From Corynebacterium bouchesdurhonense (GTDB taxonomy: Bacteria; Actinomycetota; Actinomycetes; Mycobacteriales; Mycobacteriaceae), in assembly GCF_900078305.2 (NCBI RefSeq), contig NZ_LT546028.1:876570-940569 (forward strand): a stretch of 64,000 nt of DNA, read 5' to 3'. The stretch's first letter is position 1, and every line of letters starts with the position of its first letter. Of the stretch, positions 17,704 to 32,389 are shown in pieces. Under the pieces are notes generated by a model, which saw only the letters and a list, made by a program, of their open reading frames with translations, was not told the DNA's origin and made no database searches. The position numbers were made by a program, and so were the translations under genes.

Positions 17704-18344
17704 TGCTGGCCCTGGGGATCGACACTGCGACGGGGGATTTGGTGGTTGGCGTCGGGGACGTCGACAAGCAACAAGCCCTCGCTGAGTCGATCACCGAGAC
17801 GCGGGCGCACAACGAGCGCCTGATGCCGGCGGTCCAGGCTGTGCTCGCGGAGGCGGGAGTTGGCTTCGGCGACCTCGGCGCCGTGGTGGTGGGCTGCGGC
17901 CCGGGCCCGTTCACCGGGCTGCGGGTGGGCATGGCGTCGGCGTCCGCGCTGGGCCAGGCGCTCGGCGTGCCGGTGCACGGGGTGGTCACGCACGACGCGG
18001 TCGCGGCGCAGATTGAGGCGGGCCGCGTGCTGGTGGTCACCGACGCGCGCCGCCGCGAGGTGTACTGGGCCCACTACGAGCGCGGCCGCCGCGTGGCCGG
18101 GCCGGGCGTGTGCGCGCCCGGGGCGGTGCCCGTCGAGCGCGTGGATGTGGTGAGCGTGCCGCCGCACCTCGCTGGCCAACTCGAGGTGGAGGCGGGGCAG
18201 GTGCGGCACGTCTCACCGAACACGCTCGGCCTGCTGCGCGCGGCGGATTTTTCCGCCGAGCCGGGCCCGCTCGTGCCGCACTACCTGCGCCGCCCCGACG
18301 CCGTCGAGCCGAAGGCGAAGCCCACCTCCCCCGCGATCCCGTGA
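17703..18344 (+). CDS. tsaB: tRNA threonylcarbamoyladenosine biosynthesis protein TsaB
   Basis: 213 aa. ASKHA-fold protein starting [10 protein letters not shown] with the conserved [13 protein letters not shown] near residues 63-75; it dimerises with TsaD. The segment DVDKQQA near residue 19 replaces the usual beta-hairpin turn and is encoded by a 13/14 copy of the dispersed motif (17758-17771). The stop overlaps the GTG of rimI. Confidence 0.93.
   Translation: MLALGIDTATGDLVVGVGDVDKQQALAESITETRAHNERLMPAVQAVLAEAGVGFGDLGAVVVGCGPGPFTGLRVGMASASALGQALGVPVHGVVTHDAVAAQIEAGRVLVVTDARRREVYWAHYERGRRVAGPGVCAPGAVPVERVDVVSVPPHLAGQLEVEAGQVRHVSPNTLGLLRAADFSAEPGPLVPHYLRRPDAVEPKAKPTSPAIP
17758..17771 (+). 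repeat. Dispersed 14-bp motif, 13/14
   Basis: ACGTCGACAAGCAA in tsaB; gene reads DVDKQ, a different frame from the other copies. Confidence 0.85.
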
Positions 18345-18820
18345 GGTTCCGGGAGCTTTCGCTTGGCGACGCACCCGCAGTCGCCGACCTCGAAGCCGAG
18401 CTCTTCGCCGGCGACGGGCCGTGGTCACGCGACGTGTTCGCGGCGGAGTTTGCCAAGCCGCACACCTTTTATGTGGGCGCGTTCGACGGCGGCGAGCTCG
18501 CGGGGTACGCCGGGCTGGCGATGCTGGGCCCGCGCGACGACCCGGAGTTCGAGGTGCACACCATCGGCGTGGCCCCGCGGCACCAGGGGCGAGGCCTGGG
18601 GCGGGCGCTTTTGGATCAGCTGCTGCACACCGCGGACCTATTGGACGGGCCGGTGTTCCTCGAGGTGCGCACCGACAACGCGCCCGCGATCGGGTTGTAC
18701 GAAAGCGTCGGGTTTTTCACGCTGGCCACGCGCAAGGGCTACTATCAGCCCTCCGGTGCGGACGCGTATTCGATGATGCGCCGCCGCAAGAGCGAACGGG
18801 AAGGGGAGCAGCGTCAATGA
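18341..18820 (+). CDS. rimI: GNAT acetyltransferase RimI (ribosomal protein S18-alanine N-acetyltransferase)
   Basis: 159 aa from GTG 18341, overlapping the tsaB stop. GNAT signature [19 protein letters not shown] (acetyl-CoA pyrophosphate loop) and a C-terminal [13 protein letters not shown] are both present. Position between tsaB and tsaD is the standard one for RimI. A 12/14 copy of the dispersed motif with complementary arms (18350-18377) encodes ELSLGDAP at the N-terminus. The stop overlaps the tsaD ATG. Confidence 0.92.
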   Translation: MRFRELSLGDAPAVADLEAELFAGDGPWSRDVFAAEFAKPHTFYVGAFDGGELAGYAGLAMLGPRDDPEFEVHTIGVAPRHQGRGLGRALLDQLLHTADLLDGPVFLEVRTDNAPAIGLYESVGFFTLATRKGYYQPSGADAYSMMRRRKSEREGEQRQ

Positions 18821-19863
18821 TCGTGCTCGGCATCGAGTCCTCGTGCGACGAGACCGGGGTGGGCGTGGTGCGTCTGCGAGGCGACGGCACCATGGAAATC
18901 CTTGCAGACCAGGTGGCGTCCTCGATGGAGCAGCACGCCCGCTTCGGCGGCGTGGTGCCGGAGATCGCGTCGCGGGCGCACCTGGAGGCGATGCCGCAGG
19001 TGATGGAGGCGGCGCTCGCTGAGGCGGGCATCGAAAAGCCGGACGCGGTCGCGGCGACGGTGGGCCCGGGGCTCGCCGGCGCGCTGCTGGTGGGGGCGTC
19101 GGCGGCCAAGGCGTACGCAGCTGGGTGGGGGGTGCCGTTCTACGGCGTGAACCACCTCGGCGGGCACGTGGCGGTGGCAAACCTGGACGGGGAGGCGGAG
19201 TTGCCGCACTCGGTGGCGCTTTTGGTGTCCGGCGGGCACACGCAGCTGCTCGAGGTGGAGGCCGTGGGTACGCCGATGCGCGAGTTGGGCTCGACGCTTG
19301 ACGACGCAGCCGGGGAGGCCTACGACAAAGTCGCCCGCCTGCTCGGCCTCGGCTACCCGGGAGGGCCAGTGGTGGACCGGCTGGCGGGCGCGGGCGATCC
19401 CGCCGCCGTCGCGTTCCCGCGGGCCCTGACCCGCGCCGAGGACCTGCGCGGCGAGCACCGCTACGACTTCTCCTTCTCCGGGCTGAAGACCGCCGTGGCG
19501 CGCCACGTTGAGGCAGCCGAGCGCGCGGGCGAGCAGATCTCGGTGGAGGACACGTGCGCGTCCTTCCAGGAGGCGGTATGCGACGTGCTCACCGCGAAGG
19601 CGGTGATAGCGTGCGAGGACACGGGCGCGTCGACGCTGCTGCTCGGCGGCGGGGTGGCGGCCAACTCGCGGCTGCGCGAACTGGCTGCCGAGCGCTGCGC
19701 GGAGCGGGGCATCGAGCTGCGCGTGCCCAGGTTCCGGCTGTGCACTGACAACGGGGTGATGATCGCGGCGCTAGCCGCCCAGCTGATCCGCGCGGGCGGG
19801 CGGCCGTCCGGCCTGGGGGTCGGCACCGACACGGGCTTGGACGTGGGCGTGCCGCTGGTCTAG
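18817..19863 (+). CDS. tsaD: tRNA N6-adenosine threonylcarbamoyltransferase TsaD
   Basis: 348 aa, normal length. ASKHA fold beginning [11 protein letters not shown]; metal-binding His113 and His117 in NHLGGH; nucleotide site [16 protein letters not shown] and [10 protein letters not shown]. Transfers threonylcarbamoyl to A37 of tRNA. Last gene of the alr-tsaE-hyp-tsaB-rimI-tsaD run, in which most junctions overlap. Confidence 0.97.
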   Translation: MIVLGIESSCDETGVGVVRLRGDGTMEILADQVASSMEQHARFGGVVPEIASRAHLEAMPQVMEAALAEAGIEKPDAVAATVGPGLAGALLVGASAAKAYAAGWGVPFYGVNHLGGHVAVANLDGEAELPHSVALLVSGGHTQLLEVEAVGTPMRELGSTLDDAAGEAYDKVARLLGLGYPGGPVVDRLAGAGDPAAVAFPRALTRAEDLRGEHRYDFSFSGLKTAVARHVEAAERAGEQISVEDTCASFQEAVCDVLTAKAVIACEDTGASTLLLGGGVAANSRLRELAAERCAERGIELRVPRFRLCTDNGVMIAALAAQLIRAGGRPSGLGVGTDTGLDVGVPLV

Positions 19864-19917
19864 CGCATGGCGCGGCGCGAGGGGTGGCGCGGCGCGGCGC
19901 GGGGCCGGTGTTGTCGG

Positions 19918-19944
19918 CTGGCACTCACGGCGGTAGAGTGCTAA
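19918..19944 (+). promoter_or_regulatory. CIRCE operator of groES-groEL
   Basis: CTGGCACTC, nine bases, GAGTGCTAA: the HrcA-binding CIRCE element with a 6-7-bp perfect core inverted repeat. It lies 137 bp upstream of groES and implies HrcA repression of the chaperonin operon. Confidence 0.92.
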
Positions 19945-20080
19945 ATGGGTTGTCTCGAGCACAGTTGTTCACCCGCGACGACGGCTGCGCGACATGGGAT
20001 TGACCGCGACAAACTACCCTGGGCCGCCCCGCGGGGCGCGCCTACGCTCAATGAGACGAAAGGCACCAAAGGTACCGATC

Positions 20081-22022
<1,942 letters not shown>

Positions 22023-22067
22023 CGCGAGCCGCGCCTACAGCGCCAGCAACACCGTACGCAACAACGC

Positions 22068-22113
22068 ACGCCCCGCCCACGCGGCCCGGATTTCGGGCTG
22101 GTGGGCGGGGCGT
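22068..22113. terminator. Bidirectional terminator between groEL1 and whcB
   Basis: Perfect 13-bp stem ACGCCCCGCCCAC (22068-22080) with its complement at 22101-22113. The A-run at 22128-22133 gives a T-run for the minus-strand whcB transcript. A 13/14 dispersed motif copy follows directly (22116-22129). Confidence 0.8.
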
Positions 22114-22115
22114 GT

Positions 22116-22129
22116 GCGTCGATAAGCAA
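22116..22129 (+). repeat. Dispersed 14-bp motif, 13/14, intergenic
   Basis: GCGTCGATAAGCAA between groEL1 and whcB, next to their shared terminator. Confidence 0.85.
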
Positions 22130-22136
22130 AAAAGCT

Positions 22137-22448
22137 CTACTTGGCGGATACGGCGGCAACTTTCATCCCGCCGCGGGCGCCGCGCAGCGCCGCCTGGCGC
22201 TCGGACTCGCTCATGCCGCCCCAGATGCCGTACGGCTCGGCGACGCGCAGCGCGTGCTCGCGGCATTGGGAGAGCACCGGGCAGCTGAAGCAGATCGCCT
22301 TCGCGCGGTTCTCGCGCTGCGTGCGGGCCCGGCCCCGCTCGCCGTCCGGGTGGTAGAAGACCTCGGACGCTTCGCCCCGGCAGGCGCCTCTGAGTTGCCA
22401 ATCCCAGAAATCGGCGTTCGGACCGGGAAGCAGGTGCGGCAGGGACAT
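22137..22448 (-). CDS. whcB: WhiB-family Fe-S transcription factor (WhiB3/WhcB type)
   Basis: 103 aa. Four cluster-ligating Cys: C23, C53, C56, C62 (spacing C..CxxCxxxxxC), followed by the G-[IV]-W-G-G turn at 74-78 and a basic C-terminal tail. WhiB proteins bind the sigma-A domain 4 and sense redox or NO through a [4Fe-4S] cluster. The neighbourhood groEL1-whiB-sigD is that of C. glutamicum whcB and mycobacterial whiB3. AAAGGAG is well placed before ATG 22448. Confidence 0.9.
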   Translation of the reverse strand: MSLPHLLPGPNADFWDWQLRGACRGEASEVFYHPDGERGRARTQRENRAKAICFSCPVLSQCREHALRVAEPYGIWGGMSESERQAALRGARGGMKVAAVSAK

Positions 22449-22749
22449 TAGTGTGGAGCTCCTTTGGTGTACCTCTCAAGCCTTCGCACGCGGCGCGAGC
22501 AACGTGCCGAGAGGCAGTGTCCACGCCGCGGGTGAACGGATGATGTACTGGCGGTAACGCGCACGTTGATCCGCCGTGAAACCTTGCGGAGAAGTGCGCC
22601 TTAGCTGGGAATTTGCCAAAGGTTACGCGCTGGTGAATTTCAGCGGAAGAAATCATGGCGCGGCGCGTGCGGGCCGGATGCTGGTAGAGCGGGGCCCGTG
22701 CGCGTAGGGTGGCCACTTGGCTCGGAGCATGGCCGGCGAAAGGAGAACC
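22449..22749. other. Divergent intergenic region whcB/sigD
   Basis: 301 bp without a gene. It must carry the promoters of whcB (leftward) and sigD (rightward). I see a TAGGGT hexamer at 22705-22710 as a possible sigD -10. No convincing operator or repeat stands out. Confidence 0.5.
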
Positions 22750-23325
22750 GTGGCTGAAACCGATGTCGACGGTGAGCTTCGCCGCCTCGTCCCCCTGGCG
22801 GCAGCCGGGGACCAGCGGGCTTTGCAGCAGGTGATCCGCCTCATCCACCCCCAGGTGCTGCGCTACACGCGTGCCCGCATCAGCGGCGGCCGCACCCCCA
22901 CGGCGGAGGACGTGGCGCAGGAGGTGTGCCTCGCGGTGGCCACCTCCATCCACAAATTCCAGGACATGGGCAAGCCGTTCATGGCGTTCGTCTACGGCAT
23001 CGCGTTCAACAAGGTCGCGGACGCGCACCGGGCGCTCTCTCGCGACCGGTTGCAGCCCACGGACGAGGTGCCGGACGCGGCGGCGGACGGCGTGTCGCCG
23101 GAGCAGTTCGCCCTGGAAAGCGACGAGAGTAACCAAATTCGCGCTTTGCTCGATCTACTAGGTGACAAGGCCCGAGATATCGTTGTACTGCGTGTTTTCG
23201 TGGGCCTTTCCGCGGAGGAGACAGCCGAGGCCGTGGGGTCCACCCCCGGGGCGGTGCGGGTTGCGCAACACCGCGCCTTGGCAAAATTGCGAGCAGCGCT
23301 AGAGGAACAGGGAACAGAGGAATGA
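22750..23325 (+). CDS. sigD: ECF RNA polymerase sigma factor SigD
   Basis: 191 aa from GTG 22750, chosen for the AAAGGAG four bases upstream; ATG 22729 is in frame but lacks a site. Region 2 (about 25-95, LIHPQVLRYTRARI to FVYGIAFNKVADAHR) and region 4 (about 130-185, VLRVFVGLSAEETAEAVGSTPGAVRVAQHRALAKLR) are separated by an acidic linker. SigD controls mycomembrane genes in C. glutamicum. The stop overlaps the rsdA ATG. Confidence 0.92.
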   Translation: MAETDVDGELRRLVPLAAAGDQRALQQVIRLIHPQVLRYTRARISGGRTPTAEDVAQEVCLAVATSIHKFQDMGKPFMAFVYGIAFNKVADAHRALSRDRLQPTDEVPDAAADGVSPEQFALESDESNQIRALLDLLGDKARDIVVLRVFVGLSAEETAEAVGSTPGAVRVAQHRALAKLRAALEEQGTEE

Positions 23326-24335
23326 CACGCCGCGCCAATGAGCACAACCGCGACGACGCGACCGCGCAGTTTGCGCCGGTGGGCGCCGACGACGCGTTCC
23401 TCGACGCCCTCTCCCGCGGGGAGGACCCCACCGGCGGCGCCGACCCGCTCGCCGGGTTGCTGCTCGGCCTGCGCGCCGAGGTGGAGCGGCCGATGCCCGC
23501 CGCGCCGGACGTTTTGGGGGCACTGCTTGCCGACGCACCCGAAGCGCCCGCCTCCCTCGACGCCGCGCGCCAGCGCCGGGGCCGCCGCGGGGCCGCGGAG
23601 ACTGGAGGCGCCGCAGCGCCCGGCACGTCGAGGAGGGCGATGAACCCGTGGGCGTCGGGCCTGATCGGCGCCGCGGCGGCCACCGCGCTCGTGGTCGGCT
23701 CTGGCGCCGCGCTCTACAACGCCACGCCCGGCTCCCCGCTGTGGGGCCCGGCGACCACCGTCTTCGGCGACCGCACCCGCGCCGTGGAACTTGCGTCGAC
23801 GCTGCAGCAGATCCAGGTTGCCTCCCAGGAGGGCGACACGGAGCACCTCAACGCGCTGCTGGAGCAGGCGCGCTCGCTCGTCGACGCCATGAACCGGCCG
23901 GCGGGGAATGGGCGCGGTGCGGAGGATGCGTCGGAAAGCATGCGCAACTTGCCTACGGTGACGGTGACCGTGACTGCCGTCCCCGCGCAACCGGACCCGT
24001 CGCAGCCGAAGGACCCCGAGGCCGCAGTGACCACCGTGGTGGTGCCGGCGCTGGAGTCGCAGCCCGCGCCGTCGAGCCAGGCGCCCGCCCCGGCGTCGCA
24101 GTCCGCGCAACCGCCGCAGGAGGTCAAGCCGGCGCAGCCCCAGCAGCCGTCAGCCCCAGCACCGGCGCCGCAGCCGAGCGCCAAAACCCCTGCGTCGCAG
24201 CAGCCCGAGGGCGCCACGCCGCAGGTGGTGCAGCCTTCGCGCGAGCTCACCCCGCAGGTGCAATACGGCGGCCCGTCAGCCCCGGCTGCCGAAGAGGGTG
24301 CCGTGCCGCGCGTGGTGACGGGCTCGAGCAACTAG
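23322..24335 (+). CDS. rsdA: Anti-sigma-D factor RsdA
   Basis: 337 aa. The cytosolic N-terminus (DDAFLDALSRGED) would hold SigD, one membrane helix lies near 107-131, and a long Pro/Ala/Gln-rich extracytoplasmic tail follows. Layout and position right after sigD identify it. ATGA coupling to sigD. The N-terminal part includes LLADAPEAP encoded by a 12/14 copy of the dispersed motif (23523-23536). Confidence 0.85.
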   Translation: MTRRANEHNRDDATAQFAPVGADDAFLDALSRGEDPTGGADPLAGLLLGLRAEVERPMPAAPDVLGALLADAPEAPASLDAARQRRGRRGAAETGGAAAPGTSRRAMNPWASGLIGAAAATALVVGSGAALYNATPGSPLWGPATTVFGDRTRAVELASTLQQIQVASQEGDTEHLNALLEQARSLVDAMNRPAGNGRGAEDASESMRNLPTVTVTVTAVPAQPDPSQPKDPEAAVTTVVVPALESQPAPSSQAPAPASQSAQPPQEVKPAQPQQPSAPAPAPQPSAKTPASQQPEGATPQVVQPSRELTPQVQYGGPSAPAAEEGAVPRVVTGSSN

Positions 24336-24360
24336 CCCGTCCGGCTCGGCCGGCTCGGCG

Positions 24361-26449
<2,089 letters not shown>

Positions 26450-26463
26450 GAGGGGATTCGATT

Positions 26464-27627
26464 ATGCGCGACTACGTCGAAATTGGAATCGGGCGCGAGG
26501 CACGCCGGGCTTATTCGCTTGACGACGTCTCCCTGGTACCCACCCGCCGCACCCGCTCGTCGAAGGACGTCGACACCACGTGGCACGTGGACGCCTACAC
26601 CTTCGACTCGCCGATCCTCTCTCACCCCACCGACGCGCTGGCCAGCCCCGAGTTCATCATCGAGATGGGCAAGCAGGGCGGTCTCGGCGTGATCGACGCG
26701 GAGGGGCTGTGGGGCCGCTGCGCATCGCTGGAAGACGCGATCGCCGAGGTGACCGGCACCGCGCAGTACCCGGAGGAGATGAATTCGCGGAAGGCCATTC
26801 TCGAGTTCGAGGCGTCGAAGACGCGGGCGGTGGAGGTGCTGCAGCGCCTCCACGCCAAGCCGTTGGATACCGACCTGCTCGCCGAGCGGATCAGCCAGGT
26901 GCGCGATTCCGGTGTGACCGTGGCGGTGCGCGTGAGCCCGCAGAACGCGCGCGAGCTTGCGCCCGTGGTGATCGCGGCCGGCGCGGAGCTGCTCTTCATT
27001 CAGGGCAACCTTGTTTCCGCGGAGCACGTGCAGCAGGGCGGTGAGCCGCTCAACCTGAAGGAATTCGTTGGCTCGCTCGAGGTTCCGGTGATCGCCGGCG
27101 GCGTCTTCGATTACTCCATGGCCACGCACCTCATGCGCGCTGGCGTGGCCGGTGTGATCGTCGGTGCAGGTGAAGCCGCGTCCGATTCGGGCGTCGGTGT
27201 GCCGTTGGCCACCGCGATTGCGGACGTTGCCGCGGCGCGACGCGACTATCTGGATGAGACCGAGGGCCGCTTCGTGCACATCGTCGCCGACGTGGCCACC
27301 TACGACGACAGCGAGCTGGCCACCGCTCTCGCTTGCGGTGCCGATGCGGTGATGGTGGGGCGTCTCCTAGCAAAGGCCCAAGAAGCGGCCGGCGGTGGTT
27401 CCTACTGGGAGCCGCAGGCTGCGCACCCGCGCCACCCCCGCGGCGGCGTGTACGTGAACTTCGCGGAAACCCAGTACCCCCTCGAGGTGGTTCTCCACGG
27501 CCCGTCGAACGACCCGTGGGGTGGGTTGAACTTGGTGGGCGGCCTGCGCCGGACGATGGCAAAGTGCGGGTACACCAACGTCAAGGAGTTCCAAAAAGTC
27601 CAGCTCACGGTGCGTCCGTCCCTGTAA
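26464..27627 (+). CDS. guaB3: GuaB3 family IMP dehydrogenase-related protein
   Basis: 387 aa, IMPDH-like barrel with no CBS insert. In place of the catalytic GSxCTT loop the corresponding segment reads VGAGEAASDSGVGVP, so the nucleophilic Cys is missing. C-terminal block GGVYVNFAE, WGGLNLVGGLRRTMAKCGYT fits the GuaB3 subfamily. Activity is unproven for actinobacterial members. In an operon with guaB and closed by a strong terminator. Confidence 0.9.
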   Translation: MRDYVEIGIGREARRAYSLDDVSLVPTRRTRSSKDVDTTWHVDAYTFDSPILSHPTDALASPEFIIEMGKQGGLGVIDAEGLWGRCASLEDAIAEVTGTAQYPEEMNSRKAILEFEASKTRAVEVLQRLHAKPLDTDLLAERISQVRDSGVTVAVRVSPQNARELAPVVIAAGAELLFIQGNLVSAEHVQQGGEPLNLKEFVGSLEVPVIAGGVFDYSMATHLMRAGVAGVIVGAGEAASDSGVGVPLATAIADVAAARRDYLDETEGRFVHIVADVATYDDSELATALACGADAVMVGRLLAKAQEAAGGGSYWEPQAAHPRHPRGGVYVNFAETQYPLEVVLHGPSNDPWGGLNLVGGLRRTMAKCGYTNVKEFQKVQLTVRPSL

Positions 27628-27641
27628 ACGCTCGCTTAATG

Positions 27642-27688
27642 AAAATGCCCTGTGGAATTCGATCAGAAATTCCACAGGGCATTTTTCC
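27642..27688 (+). terminator. Terminator of guaB-guaB3
   Basis: Perfect 18-bp stem (27642-27659 with 27668-27685, arm AAAATGCCCTGTGGAATT) running into TTTTT. It excludes the upstream start codons of the next reading frame. Confidence 0.92.
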
Positions 27689-27729
27689 TGCCCTTTACGA
27701 TTCGGATATTTTGCCTTAACGTCCCCGGC

Positions 27730-28794
27730 ATGACTCCATTCGAATCAATGCTCCGCGGCACAACCATCGATGCACTTGAAGGGTACGACAGAGGGCAAGC
27801 CCTGGCCGCTGGTTTCTCGTCCGCCAAGGTCAAAGATTGGGCCTTGCTTCACGACGTATACTTTGGGCCGACCCAGGCAGTCAAACAGCAGGCCACCGCG
27901 GTTCGGCTCGCGCGGGAGGCGGCGTTCACGTTTGATCAGCTGGTGATGATCGAGCGGGCGCTCAAGCGCATCCGCCGCTCCCGGACGCGTATGAAGCTCC
28001 GGCTGCGGCTCTTACGACAAAAGCGCAACTACCGCACCCTGTCCGCACTGGTGCGAGAGCTGGTGCCGAAACCGGCGCGGAAGCCCGTGAAGCGGGTCGC
28101 CTTCTCGAAATCGCGCGACGGGCTGCGGACGGTGACGGCCACCGCCGACGAACGCGACGTGGCGGACCTAGAGCACCACCTGAACCAGGGGATCGATCCC
28201 GAGCAACCTGCGGGGCCGCAGCTTGTTGAGAACCTGCTCTCACTGATGCGGGGCGAGGGCGGCGGGGTCGCCCGGGCCGTGCCACGTCCGATGATCCTGG
28301 TCCCGCTGCCGGAGTACGTGCGCATCCTCGACGGCGAAGGCGACGACGTGGTCCTCGGCCTCACCGACGCCACCACAATGACCGGCGCCGAGTTCCTGCA
28401 AGCTAACTATGGCGAGCAGCTCGAGGTCGCAGCCTTCCACCCGCAGGCGGGCCCGGTGAACCTCTACCGGACCGAGCGCCTGGCTAACCGCAAGCAGCGG
28501 AACTTGGCCCGCGCCGCGATGCCGGTGTGCCCGTTCCCGGGCTGCCGGCAGGGTGCGGACCTGTGCGAAATCCACCACATCGAGGCGTGGAGTCGCGGCG
28601 GCGAGACGAACCTGGCCAACCTGTCTCCGCTGTGCCGGTACCACAACCGGGTCAACGACGATGACCCCGGGCGCGCCCGCCGCGGACGCATCGAGAACGT
28701 CGCCGGGATCCCAACGTGGTGCTCCCCGGGCGGGTACGCGGTGGCGAATCCCTACCACCCGTTCGCGGCGATGCGAACCTTGTTTCCCCAGTAG
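27730..28794 (+). CDS. HNH endonuclease / DUF222 (13E12-type) protein
   Basis: 354 aa from ATG 27730; an earlier in-frame start falls inside the guaB3 terminator. The N-terminal DUF222-like helical region is rich in Arg/Lys (RRSRTRMKLRLRLLRQK). The C-terminal HNH fold has CPFPGC, EIHHIEAWSRGGETNLANLSPLC and HN (about residues 266-305) with the Cys pairs that bind zinc. Members are scattered and duplicated in actinobacteria and are often considered mobile. Interrupts the guaB3-guaA neighbourhood. Confidence 0.85.
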   Translation: MTPFESMLRGTTIDALEGYDRGQALAAGFSSAKVKDWALLHDVYFGPTQAVKQQATAVRLAREAAFTFDQLVMIERALKRIRRSRTRMKLRLRLLRQKRNYRTLSALVRELVPKPARKPVKRVAFSKSRDGLRTVTATADERDVADLEHHLNQGIDPEQPAGPQLVENLLSLMRGEGGGVARAVPRPMILVPLPEYVRILDGEGDDVVLGLTDATTMTGAEFLQANYGEQLEVAAFHPQAGPVNLYRTERLANRKQRNLARAAMPVCPFPGCRQGADLCEIHHIEAWSRGGETNLANLSPLCRYHNRVNDDDPGRARRGRIENVAGIPTWCSPGGYAVANPYHPFAAMRTLFPQ

Positions 28795-28862
28795 TTGCCC
28801 GCATCGGCTGACGGCGGAAGCGCGCTCGGGCGGGTAGCGCTGATCGGCTACTATCTAGGCCC

Positions 28863-30416
<1,554 letters not shown>

Positions 30417-30443
30417 CGCGCACGCGCACCGCGTGACCCGCGG

Positions 30444-30470
30444 CCCCGGACGCCCCGGACGCCCCGAACA
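30444..30470. repeat. Short 9-bp tandem repeat between guaA and the flavoprotein gene
   Basis: CCCCGGACG twice plus a degenerate third unit, in the gap between two convergent genes. No terminator stem is evident there. Confidence 0.6.
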
Positions 30471-30473
30471 CGT

Positions 30474-32375
30474 TTACACCGCGCCTGCCTGCACCAGCAG
30501 GGAGTGCGCGGTTTTGTCCGTCTCCTGCAGCATGAGCGGGTCGGTGCCGGGCATCGGGGAGATGGTGGTGTCGGCCCACTGATCGCCGGTGGGGATGCCC
30601 GTAATGTGCAGGTGGGCATCCAACGAGCCGTCTGGGTGCACCGTGCGGCGGGTGTTCGCGTCCGTCTCGGGTGAGCCGGTGGCAACGCCGCCTGGGGAGA
30701 AGGGGCGGACGCGGCCGGCGTCGATGAGCGAGCGGCTGACCGGGTCGGCGGCCCGGCGGATGTCGGGGGCCGGGAGAAAGGCGTCCGCGAGCGCGGCGGC
30801 GTGGGCGGTGCGGCTGTGGCTGGCGGCGCGGTATCGCAGCGAATTGACAGTGACGTGGGGTTCGGGGCCGAGGAAAGTGACTAGGCCGGCGTCGTACAGC
30901 GCGAGCAGCTCGCGGGTGCGGAACAGCGGCGGGCCGGAGCCGACCATCTGCCCGAACGCCATGTATTGGCCCAGTGCCGCCTCGCGCGCGCCGCGGCCGT
31001 TCTGGGTGGCGACGGCGACCGGCTTCCGCCCGGCAGAAATGGCCCACAAACCGGCCTTGACCGGCGAATCCCACGCGGCGACCGCCTCCGTGATGTCGGC
31101 GACCATGCCGTCCGTGATCCGCGTCCCGAGGTCCTCGATGCTCAGCGCATGCGTCCCGGCGAGGGGGTCCACCCAGTGCGCCATGTTGAACGGCTCGCTG
31201 GTCAGGCCGTCGAGCACCCCGCTCAGCGCGCGGGCGACGGGGATGATGTCGTCGCTGTTCGCGGCCGCCCCGAGGTCGGCGGCATCGATCGCGGCGAGCA
31301 CCTCTTCAAGGGGAGCTCGGAGCGAGTCCGGGCGCACCCGGGCGAGCGTGCGGTAGTACTCGGCGTAGGCGTCGCGCGCGAGCGCCGGCCACAGGTCGCG
31401 GCCGAAGGACAGCGCCCCGCTCCCGTCGACTGCGGCGTGGGCGCTGATCGCCGCGCGCAGCCGGCTCAGGTTGGCCTTCGGCGGCAGCGAGTGGTACTCG
31501 GATTTGGGCAGGTAGGGATAGCCGCGGCCCGAGGTCAGCACAAAGTGGGGCTCGCTTCCCGACGCCTCGTAGCGCAAACCGGATCGTCGCGAAGCGTCCT
31601 CCACGAAGCGGCCGCCCCGGTCGATGGTGGTCAGCGCCATGAGGTCGAAAAAGCCCATACCCATCCCGCGCACCAGGACGCGCTCGCCGGCGCCGAGGCG
31701 CGCCACGTCCTGCTCGACGGGGTTTCCCGCGCCAATGTAGGTCAGCCCGGACCCGGCGAAGGCGCGCTGCTCCTCGGTTGCGGCGGGTAGCACCCAGCCG
31801 GAGGCTAGGACGGCGGCGTCGGTGTGGATGGTGGTGGTGCCGGTTGCGTCGACAAGCGAAATGGCCCCGCCCGCGAACCGGGTGGCGCGCGCCGCGTGCT
31901 CGACCACCTCCACCGACGCCGGCAGCTGCGCGAGCGCGACCCGCCACACCCAGCGCAGGTACTCGCCGTAGAGGGCGCGCGAGGGGTTCGATTCGGGGCG
32001 CGTCGCGGCGATCTCGGCATCGAACTGGGGGAGGGCGGCGGGCTGGTGGGCGTCGAAAAGCGAGCGCTTCGGCCCGCTGACCGCCTCCCGATCGCCTCGC
32101 ACGAGCTGGATCCACTCATACATGGTGGGCCCCTCCAGGACGGGCGCGCCCACGGTTGCGCCCGGCTCGGTGAAGAGCGTGACGGCGCCGGCCAGCGTGT
32201 TCATGCACAGCGTGTGGGTTTGCGCGGTGTCCCAAACGCGGCCGGCGCCGACTTGGGCGCTATCCACGATGTGCAGGGTGAGCGCGGGGCTGGTGCCGCG
32301 CAGGTACGCGGCGATGCGCTCCGTGATGGAGATTCCCCGCGGGCCTCCGCCGATGATCGCGATCGATGCTGCCAC
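30474..32375 (-). CDS. FAD/NAD(P)-binding oxidoreductase-like protein
   Basis: 633 aa. N-terminal dinucleotide fold IAIIGGGPRGISITERI (GxGxxG variant), a second nucleotide motif around ERVLVRGMGMGFFDLMAL, and a long C-terminal half without a recognised catalytic motif. Matches the FAD-NAD(P)-binding family (PF13454 type) of actinobacterial flavoproteins with no assigned substrate. Convergent with guaA; the 3' end of the esrI gene is 14 bp upstream of its start, so the two may be co-transcribed. Contains a dispersed motif copy (31846-31859) encoding SLVDAT. Confidence 0.75.
   Translation of the reverse strand: MAASIAIIGGGPRGISITERIAAYLRGTSPALTLHIVDSAQVGAGRVWDTAQTHTLCMNTLAGAVTLFTEPGATVGAPVLEGPTMYEWIQLVRGDREAVSGPKRSLFDAHQPAALPQFDAEIAATRPESNPSRALYGEYLRWVWRVALAQLPASVEVVEHAARATRFAGGAISLVDATGTTTIHTDAAVLASGWVLPAATEEQRAFAGSGLTYIGAGNPVEQDVARLGAGERVLVRGMGMGFFDLMALTTIDRGGRFVEDASRRSGLRYEASGSEPHFVLTSGRGYPYLPKSEYHSLPPKANLSRLRAAISAHAAVDGSGALSFGRDLWPALARDAYAEYYRTLARVRPDSLRAPLEEVLAAIDAADLGAAANSDDIIPVARALSGVLDGLTSEPFNMAHWVDPLAGTHALSIEDLGTRITDGMVADITEAVAAWDSPVKAGLWAISAGRKPVAVATQNGRGAREAALGQYMAFGQMVGSGPPLFRTRELLALYDAGLVTFLGPEPHVTVNSLRYRAASHSRTAHAAALADAFLPAPDIRRAADPVSRSLIDAGRVRPFSPGGVATGSPETDANTRRTVHPDGSLDAHLHITGIPTGDQWADTTISPMPGTDPLMLQETDKTAHSLLVQAGAV
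31846..31859 (+). repeat. Dispersed 14-bp motif, 13/14
   Basis: GCGTCGACAAGCGA inside the flavoprotein gene (minus), which reads SLVDA. Confidence 0.85.
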
Positions 32376-32389
32376 GAGTCCGCTCCTCC

